NCBI RefSeq assembly: GCF_026167665.1
Contig: NZ_CP098740.1
Span: forward strand, 5,580,001 to 5,644,000
Length of the DNA: 64,000 bases
Origin: Streptomyces drozdowiczii
Lineage (GTDB): Bacteria > Actinomycetota > Actinomycetes > Streptomycetales > Streptomycetaceae
Direction: 5' to 3'
Each line of letters opens with the position of its first letter. The stretch's first letter is position 1. Positions 42,231 through 51,153 of the stretch are shown piece after piece. The position numbers were made by a program, and so were the translations under genes. The notes under the pieces were generated by a model that ran no database searches, had not been told where the DNA came from, and worked only from the letters and a program-made list of their open reading frames with translations.

Positions 42231-43520
42231 ATGGATACCGCGCTGCTCATCGACGAAGTCCGGCTCACCCCGATCCTCATCGCCGACCCGCCCCTGCTCA
42301 ACACCCAGGGCGTCCACCAGCCGTACACGCCCCGGCTCGTCGTGGAGGTCGTCACCCGGGGCGGGGTCACCGGGATCGGGGAGACCTACGGCGACGGCAA
42401 GTACCTCGAACTCGCGAGGCCGCTGGCCGCCGCCCTGCCCGGACGGCCGGTCAGCGATGTGAACGGACTGTTCGCCCTCGCCGACGAGGTGTGCGGCGAC
42501 TCACGGGCGGCCGACGAGCGGGTCGACGCGGGCGGGCTGCGCGGCGTCCAGACCGCGGACAAGCTGCGGCTCTCGGTCGTCTCCGGCTTCGAGGTGGCCT
42601 GCCTGGACGCGCTCGGCAAGGCCGTCGGGCTCCCGGTGCACGCGCTGCTCGGCGGGAAGGTCCGCGACCGGGTCGAGTACAGCGCGTACCTCTTCTACCG
42701 CTGGGCCGAGCACCCGGCGGGCGGCGAGCGCGACGACTGGGGCGCGGCGCTCGACCCGGCCGGGGTCGTCGCCCAGGCCCGCCGCTTCTCCCGCGACCAC
42801 GGCTTCTCCTCCTTCAAGCTCAAGGGCGGCGTCTTCCCGCCCGACGAGGAGATCGCCGCCGTCCGCGCGCTCGCCGAGGCGTTCCCCGGGCAGCCGCTGC
42901 GCCTGGACCCCAACGGCGCCTGGTCCGCGGAGACCTCGCTGTACGTCGCCGAGCAGCTGAAGGACGTCCTCGAATACCTGGAGGACCCGGCGAGCGGCAC
43001 CGACGCGATGGCCGCCGTCTCGGCGGGCACGGACGTGCCGCTGGCCACCAACATGTGCGTCACCACGCTCGCCGAGGTCCCCGAGGCGTTCGCCCGGGAC
43101 GCCGTCCAGGTCGTCCTGTCCGACCACCACTACTGGGGCGGGCTGCACCGCACCCGCGAGCTCGCCGCGATCTGCCGCCTGCACGGCGTCGGGCTCTCGA
43201 TGCACTCCAACACCCACCTGGGCATCAGCCTCGCCGCGATGACGCACGTCGCGGCCACCGTGCCCAACCTGGACTACGCCTGCGACAGCCACTACCCCTG
43301 GCAGACCGAGGACGTCATCACCACCCGCCACGTCTTCGAGGACGGCCGCCTCACCGTCCCGGACGCCCCCGGCCTCGGCGTCGAACTCGACCGGGACCGG
43401 CTCGCCGCACTGCACCGCCGCTGGCTGGACGACGACGGCACGATGCGCGAGCGCGACGACGCCGCCGCGATGCGCAAGGCCGAGCCGGAGTGGCGGACCC
43501 CGTCGATCCCGCGCTGGTGA
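42231..43520 (+). CDS. gudD: Glucarate dehydratase (enolase superfamily)
   Basis: A 429-residue enolase-superfamily protein. The N-terminal capping domain holds GIGETYGDGKYLE. The barrel shows the KxK-type FKLKGGVF, the metal ligand LRLDPNGAWS, further acids in EYLEDP, and the catalytic His/Asp in SDHHYWGG and MHSNTHLGIS. These match glucarate dehydratase, which converts D-glucarate to 5-keto-4-deoxyglucarate. The ATG has no Shine-Dalgarno sequence; TAGGGT (42219-42224) ends 7 bases before it, so translation is probably leaderless. It is divergent from the kinase operon and followed by an oxidoreductase gene 47 bases later. No transporter or later pathway gene is adjacent. Confidence 0.9.
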   Translation: MDTALLIDEVRLTPILIADPPLLNTQGVHQPYTPRLVVEVVTRGGVTGIGETYGDGKYLELARPLAAALPGRPVSDVNGLFALADEVCGDSRAADERVDAGGLRGVQTADKLRLSVVSGFEVACLDALGKAVGLPVHALLGGKVRDRVEYSAYLFYRWAEHPAGGERDDWGAALDPAGVVAQARRFSRDHGFSSFKLKGGVFPPDEEIAAVRALAEAFPGQPLRLDPNGAWSAETSLYVAEQLKDVLEYLEDPASGTDAMAAVSAGTDVPLATNMCVTTLAEVPEAFARDAVQVVLSDHHYWGGLHRTRELAAICRLHGVGLSMHSNTHLGISLAAMTHVAATVPNLDYACDSHYPWQTEDVITTRHVFEDGRLTVPDAPGLGVELDRDRLAALHRRWLDDDGTMRERDDAAAMRKAEPEWRTPSIPRW

Positions 43521-43567
43521 CCCCCGGCTGAGTTGCGGGAGCCCCGGACCGCCGCGAGGGTCGGAGC

Positions 43568-44500
43568 ATGAAGGCGATCAGCTACAGCAGGTTCGGCGAC
43601 GAGGACGTCCTGGAGTACGGCGAGCGGCCCGACCCGAAGGTGGGCCCCGACACCGTCCTGGTCAAGGTCCGGGCCGCCGCCGTGAACCCGGTCGACCGGC
43701 AGGCCCGCGAAGGCAGTCTGGACGGCATGCTGGACACGGCCTTCCCGGTGATCCCCGGCTGGGACGTCTCCGGGGTCGTCGTCCAGCCCGGCGTCGCCGT
43801 GGACGAGTTCGCGGTCGGCGACGAGGTCATCGGCTACGTACGGGAGGACTTCCTGAGCCGGGGGACCTTCGCCGAATACGTGGCCGCGCCCGTGCGCACC
43901 CTCGCGCGCAAGCCGCTGCGCCTGAGCTTCGAGGAGGCGGCGGGCCTGCCGCTGGCCGGGCTCACCGCCTACCAGGTGCTCCACCGCACCCTGCGCGTCC
44001 AGGAGGGCGAAACCGTCCTCGTCCACGCGGCGGCGGGCGGTGTCGGCTCGCTCGCCGTCCAGCTCGCCCGGCACGCCGGCTGCCGCGTCATCGGCACCGC
44101 CAGCGAACGCAACCACGACCACCTGCGCACGCTCGGCGCGGAGCCCGTGGCGTACGGGGACGGGCTGGCGGACCGGCTGCGGGAGCTGGCCCCCGAGGGC
44201 ATCGACGCCGCCTTCGACACGGTGGGCGGGGACGCCCTGCGCGCCTCCGCAGAGACCCTGGCCCCCGATGGACGCCTCGCCTCCATCGTGGACACCGAGG
44301 TCTTCTCGTACGGCGGCCGGTACGCGTTCGTCCGGCCCGACGCCGACGACCTCGCGCACCTCGCGGAACTGGCCGAGCAGGGCATCGTCACGGTCCACGT
44401 CGACCGGGTCTTCCCGCTCGCCGAGACGGCGGCGGCCCAGCGGCTCAACGCGGAGGGCCGGACCCGCGGCAAGATCATCGTCACCGTGGACTGGTCCTAG
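43568..44500 (+). CDS. Quinone oxidoreductase-like (zinc-independent MDR) protein
   Basis: A 310-residue medium-chain reductase with an N-terminal GroES-like domain (VRAAAVNPVDRQAREG) and the NADPH-binding motif VHAAAGGVGSLAVQLARHAG. The zinc ligands of alcohol dehydrogenases are missing, as expected for the quinone-reductase/enoyl-reductase branch. The ATG follows a GGAG-type site. Its stop overlaps the convergent DUF202 stop. The substrate is unknown. Confidence 0.9.
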   Translation: MKAISYSRFGDEDVLEYGERPDPKVGPDTVLVKVRAAAVNPVDRQAREGSLDGMLDTAFPVIPGWDVSGVVVQPGVAVDEFAVGDEVIGYVREDFLSRGTFAEYVAAPVRTLARKPLRLSFEEAAGLPLAGLTAYQVLHRTLRVQEGETVLVHAAAGGVGSLAVQLARHAGCRVIGTASERNHDHLRTLGAEPVAYGDGLADRLRELAPEGIDAAFDTVGGDALRASAETLAPDGRLASIVDTEVFSYGGRYAFVRPDADDLAHLAELAEQGIVTVHVDRVFPLAETAAAQRLNAEGRTRGKIIVTVDWS

Positions 44501-44808
44501 ACCAGCATCGCCGCCGCGAACACCGCCAGCGCCACCGTGCACGCGGCGGCGGTGATCGCGGCCGCCGCCGCCATCGGCTGCGGGCGGGCGCCCCCCATGG
44601 ACTGCACCCGGCGGTTCGCGACCCACAGGAACCCCAGCCAGGCCAGGGCGCTCAGCGACAGCGCGATGACCGCCGCCTTCGTCGCCCCGCCGTGCAGCGT
44701 CTGCCGCACGGCCAGCACCGCGGCCACCGTGCACGACAGCGTCGTACGCCGCCACGCCAGCCGGGTCCGCTCCGGCTGGAGCCCCGGATCGCGCTCCTCG
44801 GCGGTCAC
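44497..44808 (-). CDS. DUF202 membrane protein (second of pair)
   Basis: A 103-residue protein with three hydrophobic helices after the conserved start PERTRLAWRRTTLSCTV, the DUF202 signature. The GTG start overlaps the upstream DUF202 stop (GTGA), so the two are co-translated. The function of the family is not established; YidG/YidH of E. coli are arranged the same way. Confidence 0.82.
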   Translation of the reverse strand: MTAEERDPGLQPERTRLAWRRTTLSCTVAAVLAVRQTLHGGATKAAVIALSLSALAWLGFLWVANRRVQSMGGARPQPMAAAAAITAAACTVALAVFAAAMLV

Positions 44809-45200
44809 CGGCCCTCCCAGCCGAAGAGGACCACCACCACCATCGCCACCGCCACCACGGCGACCGCGATGCTCAGCAGCGTCGGGAAACGCGAGACCGG
44901 CAGGTCCTCGCCGCGCCGCATCGCCCGCTCGCACCGCACCCAGTGGTTCACCGCGCGCAGCGCGCACAGCACCCCCGCCGCCAGCAGCGCGAGCGCCAGA
45001 CCCGTGCGGACCCCCCAGGACAGCTCCGGCAGGAACTGGTCGACCGCGAAGCCTCCGCCGATCAGGGCCAGCGCCGTCCGGATCCAGGCCAGGAAGGTCC
45101 GCTCGTTGGCCAGCGAGAAGCGGTAGTCGGGGGTCTCGCCCTCGGAGCGGACGCGCTCCGGCGCGAACCACAGCCGCAGGCTCTGTACGAATTCGTTCAC
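44805..45200 (-). CDS. DUF202/YidH-family membrane protein
   Basis: A 131-residue protein with a soluble N-terminus and the DUF202 motif SLANERTFLAWIRTALALIGGG, followed by two more membrane helices and an acidic loop (MRRGEDLPVS). It is YidH-like. It overlaps the second DUF202 gene by 4 bases, an arrangement conserved from E. coli YidH/YidG. The function is unknown. Confidence 0.85.
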   Translation of the reverse strand: MNEFVQSLRLWFAPERVRSEGETPDYRFSLANERTFLAWIRTALALIGGGFAVDQFLPELSWGVRTGLALALLAAGVLCALRAVNHWVRCERAMRRGEDLPVSRFPTLLSIAVAVVAVAMVVVVLFGWEGR

Positions 45201-45243
45201 GCGTGGACCTTATCCGCCGCTTTTCCGTTCGCTTCCGACCGGC

Positions 45244-45765
45244 TCAGGCGGTTTCCCGGAACGCCCGCAGCCGCCGGTAGCAGTCCAGCCCGTCCGGCAC
45301 CCACAGCCAGTCGCCGAGCCGCCGCTCCAGCTCCGCGTCGTCCAGGAAGGTGTGCCAGGCGACCTCCTCCGCCTGCGGATTCACCGGCAGCTCGCACCGG
45401 ACCCGGTAGACCGACGACCACCAGGCGTGCCGGCCGTCCTCGTACAGGAACTTGAACAGCGGCTCCGGGCGCGGCAGCCCCGAGACGCCCAGCTCCTCCT
45501 CGGCCTCCCGGAGCGCCGCCTCGTCGTAGCTCTCACCCGCGCCGACCACCCCGCCGACGAACATGTCGTAGTGCGAGGGGAACACCAGCTTGCTCGCGGT
45601 CCTGCGGTGCACGAAGACCCGGCCCTCGGCGTCCCGCGCCTCGATGAACACGCACCGGTGGCGCAGCCCCCGGGCGGTCGCCTCGCCGCGCGGGGCCTGC
45701 CCCACGACCACGTCGTTCTCGTCGACGATGTCCAGGATCTCGTCAGAAGGGTTCATGCGGGCCAT
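45244..45765 (-). CDS. NUDIX hydrolase
   Basis: A protein of about 173 residues with an intact Nudix box, GGVVGAGESYDEAALREAEEELGV (GX5EX7REUXEEXGU). It resembles IPP isomerase-like or Nudix hydrolases of the YfcD type (start ILDIVDENDVVVGQAPRGEA, then LRHRCVFI and VFVHRRTASK). The reaction is hydrolysis of a nucleoside diphosphate linked to another moiety. Two in-frame ATGs (45765, 45756) are possible; neither has a good ribosome binding site. It lies 20 bases after the stop of the exporter gene, on the same strand. Confidence 0.87.
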   Translation of the reverse strand: MARMNPSDEILDIVDENDVVVGQAPRGEATARGLRHRCVFIEARDAEGRVFVHRRTASKLVFPSHYDMFVGGVVGAGESYDEAALREAEEELGVSGLPRPEPLFKFLYEDGRHAWWSSVYRVRCELPVNPQAEEVAWHTFLDDAELERRLGDWLWVPDGLDCYRRLRAFRETA

Positions 45766-45785
45766 CCAACAGCACCGCCTCGTAC

Positions 45786-46691
45786 TCAGTGCCGCTGGAG
45801 GCTGTGCGTACCGCGCCGCACCGGGCCCTCCGGCATCGCCGGATGCAGCCCCAGCAGCACGATGCCCGTCACGATCGCCGCGAGCCCGGCGGCCTGCCAG
45901 GCCAGCGCGCCCGTGTCCGTCCGCACCTGGTCGCCCAGGAAGCCGATCCCGCAGGCGATCCCGGCCAGCGGCTGGGCCGCCGTGAGCGCGGGCAGCGACA
46001 TCCGCAGCGGCCCCGTCTCGAAGGCGCTCTGCACCAGCAGCAGGCCGGTCACCCCGAGCACCAGCACCGCGTACGGCTGCCAGGACGTCAGCAGACCCGA
46101 CCAGCCGCCCTCCGAGAAGCGCTCGCCGCTGACCCGGGTCAGCGCGTCCTGCAAGCCGTAGAGCAGCCCGGCCGCCACCGCGAGCAGCGCCGGGGACGAC
46201 CGCGACCTGCGCCGCTTGGCGACCGCGGTCAGCAGCAGGGCGAGCCCGGCCACCACCCCGACGACCAGCCAGTGCCGCAGCGGGCTCGACACCGCCTCGC
46301 CGCCCTTCGGCTCGCCCGCCACCAGGAAGGCGGCGACCCCGAGGGCCAGCAGCCAGAGCCCCGCCCAGCCCTGGCGGCCGAGCCGCTGGCCGGTGCGGTG
46401 CCGGGACAGGGCCATCGCGAAGAGCAGGTTCGTCGCCAGCAGCGGCTCGACGACGGAGACCTCGCCCTTGCCGAGCGCCAGCGCACCCAGCACCATGCCG
46501 CACACCATCAGCCCGATGCCCGCCAGCCAGCTGCGCACCTTCATCAGGTCGAGCAGCAGCCGGAACGTCAGATAGTCGCGCTTGGGCGCGTGGGCGGCGG
46601 CGGCCTGCTGGAACACGAAGCCGAAGCCCAGGCAGCAGGCGGCCGTCACGGCGAGCACGAGGACCAGCACCGACACGCTTGTCCACCCCAC
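45786..46691 (-). CDS. DMT-superfamily transporter (EamA/EmrE-like)
   Basis: A protein of about 301 residues with nine to ten hydrophobic helices in two similar halves, as in drug/metabolite transporters. Examples are GLMVCGMVLGALALGKGEVSVVEPLL and PALTAAQPLAGIACGIGFLG, the small-residue packed helices of the family. The GTG at 46691 is the most likely start because the first helix follows. The upstream sequence is Arg-rich and out of character, and ribosome binding sites are weak. The substrate is unknown; it is probably co-transcribed with the NUDIX gene and divergent from the FAD dehydrogenase. Confidence 0.82.
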   Translation of the reverse strand: MGWTSVSVLVLVLAVTAACCLGFGFVFQQAAAAHAPKRDYLTFRLLLDLMKVRSWLAGIGLMVCGMVLGALALGKGEVSVVEPLLATNLLFAMALSRHRTGQRLGRQGWAGLWLLALGVAAFLVAGEPKGGEAVSSPLRHWLVVGVVAGLALLLTAVAKRRRSRSSPALLAVAAGLLYGLQDALTRVSGERFSEGGWSGLLTSWQPYAVLVLGVTGLLLVQSAFETGPLRMSLPALTAAQPLAGIACGIGFLGDQVRTDTGALAWQAAGLAAIVTGIVLLGLHPAMPEGPVRRGTHSLQRH

Positions 46692-46858
46692 GTCAGGCCG
46701 GAGGAGGGTGATGTGTTCCGACGATAACCGCCCGCCCCGGCCGGTGCGGCGACGGCGCGGCCGACCGGGGCGGATGACCGGGCGGTTGACGCGGGGACGG
46801 GCGGTGCCCAAGATCTGACGCACGAGTAACTTCGCGAGCCCCGACAAGGATGGAAACC

Positions 46859-48514
46859 ATGGCGTACGACGCTGATGTGATCGTGATCGGGGCGGGGCTC
46901 GCCGGGCTCGTGGCCACCGCGGAGCTGGTGGACGCGGGACGCTCGGTCCTCGTGCTCGACCAGGAGCCCGAGCAGTCGCTCGGCGGCCAGGCGCACTGGT
47001 CCTTCGGCGGCCTCTTCCTCGTGGACTCGCCCGAACAGCGCCGGATGCGCATCAAGGACAGCCATGAGCTGGCCCTCCAGGACTGGCTGGGCACCGCCGG
47101 TTTCGACCGCGAGGAGGACCACTGGCCGCGCAAGTGGGCCGAGGCGTACGTCGACTTCGCGGCCGGGGAGAAACGTTCCTGGCTGCACGCCCAGGGCATG
47201 CGGTTCTTCCCCGTCGTCGGCTGGGCGGAGCGCGGCGGCTACGACGCGAACGGCCACGGCAACTCCGTCCCCCGCTTCCACATCACCTGGGGGACCGGCC
47301 CCGGCGTCGTCGCCCCCTTCGAGCGCCGGGTCCGCGAGGGCGTCGCCAAGGGCCTCGTCACCTTCCGCTTCCGCCACCGGGTCACCGGCCTCGCCCGCAC
47401 CGGCGGCGCCGTCGACACGGTGACCGGCGAGGTCCTGGAACCGAGCGCCGCGCCACGCGGGACCGCCAGCGGCCGGGAGACCGCGGGCGCCTTCGAGCTG
47501 AGGGCCCAGGCGGTGATCGTCACCTCGGGCGGCATCGGCGGCAACCACGACCTCGTACGCGCCCAGTGGCCACAACGGCTCGGCACCCCGCCGGCCAAGC
47601 TGCTCTCCGGCGTCCCCGCGCACGTCGACGGGCTGATGCTCGGCGTCGCCGAGAAGGCGGGCGCCCACCACATCAACCGCGACCGGATGTGGCACTACAC
47701 CGAGGGCATCGAGAACTGGAACCCCATCTGGGACAAGCACGCCATCCGCATCCTGCCCGGTCCGTCCTCGCTCTGGCTGGACGCCACCGGCAAGCGGCTG
47801 CCCGTCCCGCTCTTCCCCGGCTTCGACACGCTGGGCACCCTCGAACACATCATGCGCACCGGCCACGACTACACCTGGTTCGTGCTCGACCAGAAGATCA
47901 TCGGCAAGGAGTTCGCGCTCTCCGGCTCCGAGCAGAACCCCGACCTGACCGGCAAGTCCGTCCGCGGCGTGATCGGCCGCGCCCGCGCCGACGTCCCGGC
48001 CCCCGTGAAGGCGTTCATGGACAACGGGGCGGACTTCGTCGTGGAGAAGGACCTCGGCGCCCTCGTACGCGGCATGAACGCGCTCACCGGGGACGGCCTC
48101 ATCGACGAGGACGCGCTGCGCCGCGAGATCACCGCCCGCGACCGGGAGATCGCCAACCCCTTCACGAAGGACCTGCAGATCACCGCGATCCGGGGCGCCC
48201 GCAGCTACCTGGGCGACAAGCTGATCCGCACGGCGGCGCCCCACCGCATCCTCGACCCGAAGGCCGGGCCGCTCATCGCCGTACGGCTGAACATCCTGAC
48301 CCGCAAGTCGCTCGGCGGGCTCGAGACCGACCTGTCCTCGCGCGTCCTGACCGGCGACGGCACCCCGCTGCCCGGGGTGTACGCGGCCGGGGAGGCGGCC
48401 GGTTTCGGCGGCGGCGGGGTGCACGGCTACCGCTCGCTGGAGGGCACCTTCCTGGGCGGCTGCATCTTCTCCGGCCGCGCGGCGGGCCGGGCGGCGGCGA
48501 AGGCGGTCGGCTGA
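46859..48514 (+). CDS. FAD-binding dehydrogenase (succinate/ketosteroid dehydrogenase-like)
   Basis: A 551-residue flavoprotein of the FAD_binding_2 family. The N-terminal dinucleotide fold is VIVIGAGLAGLVATAELVDAG; the family segment SLGGQAHWSFGG follows. A second flavin motif, VIVTSGGIGGNHDLVR, is central. The C-terminal GVYAAGEAAGFGGGGVHGYRSLEG is diagnostic. Members are often annotated as putative FAD-dependent ketosteroid or fumarate reductase-like enzymes. The ATG at 46859 has AAGGA 9 bases before it; an ATG at 46850 is less well placed. It is monocistronic as far as can be seen. The substrate is unknown. Confidence 0.9.
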   Translation: MAYDADVIVIGAGLAGLVATAELVDAGRSVLVLDQEPEQSLGGQAHWSFGGLFLVDSPEQRRMRIKDSHELALQDWLGTAGFDREEDHWPRKWAEAYVDFAAGEKRSWLHAQGMRFFPVVGWAERGGYDANGHGNSVPRFHITWGTGPGVVAPFERRVREGVAKGLVTFRFRHRVTGLARTGGAVDTVTGEVLEPSAAPRGTASGRETAGAFELRAQAVIVTSGGIGGNHDLVRAQWPQRLGTPPAKLLSGVPAHVDGLMLGVAEKAGAHHINRDRMWHYTEGIENWNPIWDKHAIRILPGPSSLWLDATGKRLPVPLFPGFDTLGTLEHIMRTGHDYTWFVLDQKIIGKEFALSGSEQNPDLTGKSVRGVIGRARADVPAPVKAFMDNGADFVVEKDLGALVRGMNALTGDGLIDEDALRREITARDREIANPFTKDLQITAIRGARSYLGDKLIRTAAPHRILDPKAGPLIAVRLNILTRKSLGGLETDLSSRVLTGDGTPLPGVYAAGEAAGFGGGGVHGYRSLEGTFLGGCIFSGRAAGRAAAKAVG

Positions 48515-48614
48515 GGGCGGTCGGCCGAGGGTTTCCCGCCCCGGGCGCGTCCGTCCGGTGGGGTTCCGGGGGCGGAACCGTGGGGAGACGCCGCTATCCG
48601 GGCATGGGAAGAAG

Positions 48615-49856
48615 ATGCCAGGAGTAGCCGAACCCGTCATCAACCTCGTCCGGCGCACCACGGAGCCCGTGGCGGCGCAGACCCTGCGCTCCACGGGCGC
48701 CGCGGTCATCGCCTATGCCGTGGCGACCGCGACCCTGACCGAGCCCGCCCCCCTGACCGCACCGCTGACCGCGCTGCTCGTCGTCCAGGTCACCCTCTAC
48801 GCCACCGTCAACATGTCGGTGAAGCGTGTGGTGGCCGTCGTCGTCGGTGTCCTCATCGCGAGCGGCTTCAGCGCCCTGGTCGGCATTTCCTGGTGGAGCC
48901 TCGGGCTGACCATCTTCACGGCGCTGATCATCGGCAGACTGGTCCGGGTGGACGAGTTCGTCCCCGAGGTGGCGATCAGCGCCATGCTGGTGCTCGGCGT
49001 CACCTCGCAGTCCGCGCGGTCCAGCATGGCGTGGGAGCGCGTGTACGAGACGCTGATCGGCGCCGGTGTGGGTCTGCTGTTCAACCTGCTGTTCGCCCCG
49101 CCCGTCTGGGTGCAGACCGCAGGCGCCTCCATCGACGGGCTGGCCCGCGAGATGGGGCAGATGTTCCGCGATCTGGGCAGCGACCTCGCCCGCCCGGTCA
49201 CCGTCCCGGAGGCGGCCGAGCGGCTGCACCGGGCCCGCCGGCTCGACCACGACATCGTGGAGGTGGACGCCTCCCTGCGGCAGGCCGAGGAAAGCCTCAT
49301 GTACAACCCGCGGGTGCGGCAGGGCCTGCTGCACCGCGTGGTGCTGCGGACCGGTCTGGACACGCTGGAGATCTGCGCCGTCGTCCTCCGGGTGCTGTCC
49401 AGGACCTTGACCGACCTCGCCAAGGACCGGGGCGACGCACCTCAGTTCCCGGCCGAGGTCGCCGCCCATATGACGGAGCTGTTCGAGCAGATGGCGGGGG
49501 CCATCGAGAGCTTCTCGGTGCTCATCACGACCCCGGTCGCCGCCAGCGCCGAGGAGGCCGAGGACCGGCTCACCGAGGCGCTCGACGCCAGCCGGCGGAC
49601 CCGCGACCTGGTGGCGGACATGCTGCTGGCCGCCGTCCAGGAGCACCCCCGGAAGTGGCAGCTGCACGGGGCGCTGCTCGCCGAGGTGGACCGCATCCTG
49701 GACGAGCTGGACATCGAGAAGCGCGCCGAGCGCCTGGGCCAGGAACTCGACCGCCGCTCGGCCGTGCTGCACGAACGCCACCCCCGGCTGCTCGCGTTCC
49801 GCCGCCGCCTGGGCCTGGTGAAGGGCGCGGACCGGAAGGAGCGGGCGGAGGCCTAG
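48615..49856 (+). CDS. FUSC/aromatic acid exporter-like membrane protein
   Basis: A 413-residue protein with six predicted membrane helices in the N-terminal ~150 residues (VIAYAVATATL, ALLVVQVTLYATV, VVAVVVGVLIASGFSALVG, IIGRLV). A long helical cytoplasmic domain follows (ELLDAS-type heptads, DEL, KRAERLGQELDRR). This is the ArAE/FUSC arrangement of small-molecule efflux proteins. The start ATG follows GGGAAGAAG. Its stop is 7 bases from the convergent ASCH gene. The substrate is unknown. Confidence 0.85.
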   Translation: MPGVAEPVINLVRRTTEPVAAQTLRSTGAAVIAYAVATATLTEPAPLTAPLTALLVVQVTLYATVNMSVKRVVAVVVGVLIASGFSALVGISWWSLGLTIFTALIIGRLVRVDEFVPEVAISAMLVLGVTSQSARSSMAWERVYETLIGAGVGLLFNLLFAPPVWVQTAGASIDGLAREMGQMFRDLGSDLARPVTVPEAAERLHRARRLDHDIVEVDASLRQAEESLMYNPRVRQGLLHRVVLRTGLDTLEICAVVLRVLSRTLTDLAKDRGDAPQFPAEVAAHMTELFEQMAGAIESFSVLITTPVAASAEEAEDRLTEALDASRRTRDLVADMLLAAVQEHPRKWQLHGALLAEVDRILDELDIEKRAERLGQELDRRSAVLHERHPRLLAFRRRLGLVKGADRKERAEA

Positions 49857-49863
49857 GGGCCGC

Positions 49864-50304
49864 TCAGCCGTCCACGTCCGGATCGATGCGCTCGACCACC
49901 CGGAACCGCTCGGCGACGATCATCGTCCGGTCGTCCACCGTGAAGTCCGGGTCGCCGAGCGCGTCCCGCATCTCCTCGCTGTGCCAGAACCGCTCGTGCG
50001 CCGCCCGCCACTCGGCGACCGACGCATGGCCCTCGCCCTCGTCCAGCGCGTGCTGGAGGTCCACGTCCGCCAGCGGCAGCACCCGTACCTCGGTCACCTC
50101 GATTACGGCGATCTCCCGGCCGTCCGAGTCGATGAGGGCGGACCGCTCACCGACCGGAGGCAGCTCCTCCTGCTCGATCTCGTACTCCACCAGCAGGCCG
50201 GACGTCGACACCTTCCGCCCGTCCAGGACCGCGGCGACCAGCTGGTCGCGCAGCGGCCCGGGAAAGGCGAGCAGGAAGGGCTTGAGCGCTTCACGGTTCG
50301 GCAT
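49864..50304 (-). CDS. ASCH-domain protein
   Basis: A 146-residue protein with the ASCH beta-barrel pattern: PGPLRDQLVAAVLDGRKVSTSGLL at the start, ERSALIDSDGREIAVIEVTEVRV in the middle and FTVDDRTMIVAERFRVV at the end. ASCH proteins bind RNA or act on N4-acetylcytidine, and the E. coli YqfB type is an amidohydrolase. The ATG is at 50302-50304. The exact role is unknown. Confidence 0.88.
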   Translation of the reverse strand: MPNREALKPFLLAFPGPLRDQLVAAVLDGRKVSTSGLLVEYEIEQEELPPVGERSALIDSDGREIAVIEVTEVRVLPLADVDLQHALDEGEGHASVAEWRAAHERFWHSEEMRDALGDPDFTVDDRTMIVAERFRVVERIDPDVDG

Positions 50305-50415
50305 GGGCGCCAGTCTGGCACCGGGCCCCTTCGCTGCGCGCGGTAAATCTGACGGGACGGTGACGGCCCGCCGCCGCCCCTGGCGTCCGGGCGCCCCGGG
50401 TGCTCGAATCGTGGG

Positions 50416-51153
50416 GTGAACAGTTCCCCACCCGACGACGGGCCGGACGGTGTCGGCGCCCCCGTCGGCCGCCGCGTGGTCCTGGCCATGCTGGGCCTCG
50501 GCGCCGCCGGGCTCGTCGCCGCGCCCGTGCTGCAACGGACCCTGGAATCGGGCCTGGGCGCGGTCGCCGGCAAGGACCCCACCGGGCTCACCGGGCTGCT
50601 GCCCAACGGCGGCGGCTTCCGCTACTACTCGGTCGCCTCCTCCGTACCGGCCAAGGGCGCCGCGGACTACCGGCTGAAGGTGGACGGGCTCGTCGACCGC
50701 CCGGCCACGTACACGCTGGACGCGCTGCGCGGGATGCGGCAGACCCGTACCGTCCGGGACGTCCAGTGCGTCACCGGCTGGCGGGTCCCGGAGACCGCCT
50801 TCGAGGGCGTGCGGCTCTCCGCCCTGCTGGACGCGGCCGGGGTGCGGCCGGGGGCCAAGGCCGTCCGCTTCACCTGCTTCGACGGGACCTACAGCGAGAG
50901 CCTGACGCTCGACCAGGCCCGCCGCGCCGATGTGCTCGTGGCGCTGCGGATGGACGGCAAGCCCGTGTCCCACGCCCATGGCGGGCCGGTGCGGCTGTAC
51001 GTGGCCCCGATGTACTTCTACAAGTCCGCGAAATGGCTCTCCGGGATCACCGTCACGGACTCCGTGCGCCCCGGCTACTGGGAGAAGCTCGGTTATGACG
51101 TCGACGCCTGGGTCGGCCGGTCCAACGGCCGCGACGACGCCCCCACGGTCTGA
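50416..51153 (+). CDS. Molybdopterin-dependent oxidoreductase (sulfite oxidase/MsrP-like)
   Basis: A 245-residue protein with an RR-containing hydrophobic N-terminus (GRRVVLAMLGLGAAGLVAAP), consistent with Tat export or a membrane anchor. The molybdopterin-binding domain carries the molybdenum-ligand Cys in RDVQCVTGW. The regions AVRFTCFDGTYSESLTLDQARR and GPVRLYVAPMYFYKSAKWLSGI also match. The GTG start lacks a clear Shine-Dalgarno sequence. It overlaps the following cytochrome b gene, its probable membrane redox partner, as in MsrP-MsrQ pairs. The natural substrate is unknown. Confidence 0.9.
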   Translation: MNSSPPDDGPDGVGAPVGRRVVLAMLGLGAAGLVAAPVLQRTLESGLGAVAGKDPTGLTGLLPNGGGFRYYSVASSVPAKGAADYRLKVDGLVDRPATYTLDALRGMRQTRTVRDVQCVTGWRVPETAFEGVRLSALLDAAGVRPGAKAVRFTCFDGTYSESLTLDQARRADVLVALRMDGKPVSHAHGGPVRLYVAPMYFYKSAKWLSGITVTDSVRPGYWEKLGYDVDAWVGRSNGRDDAPTV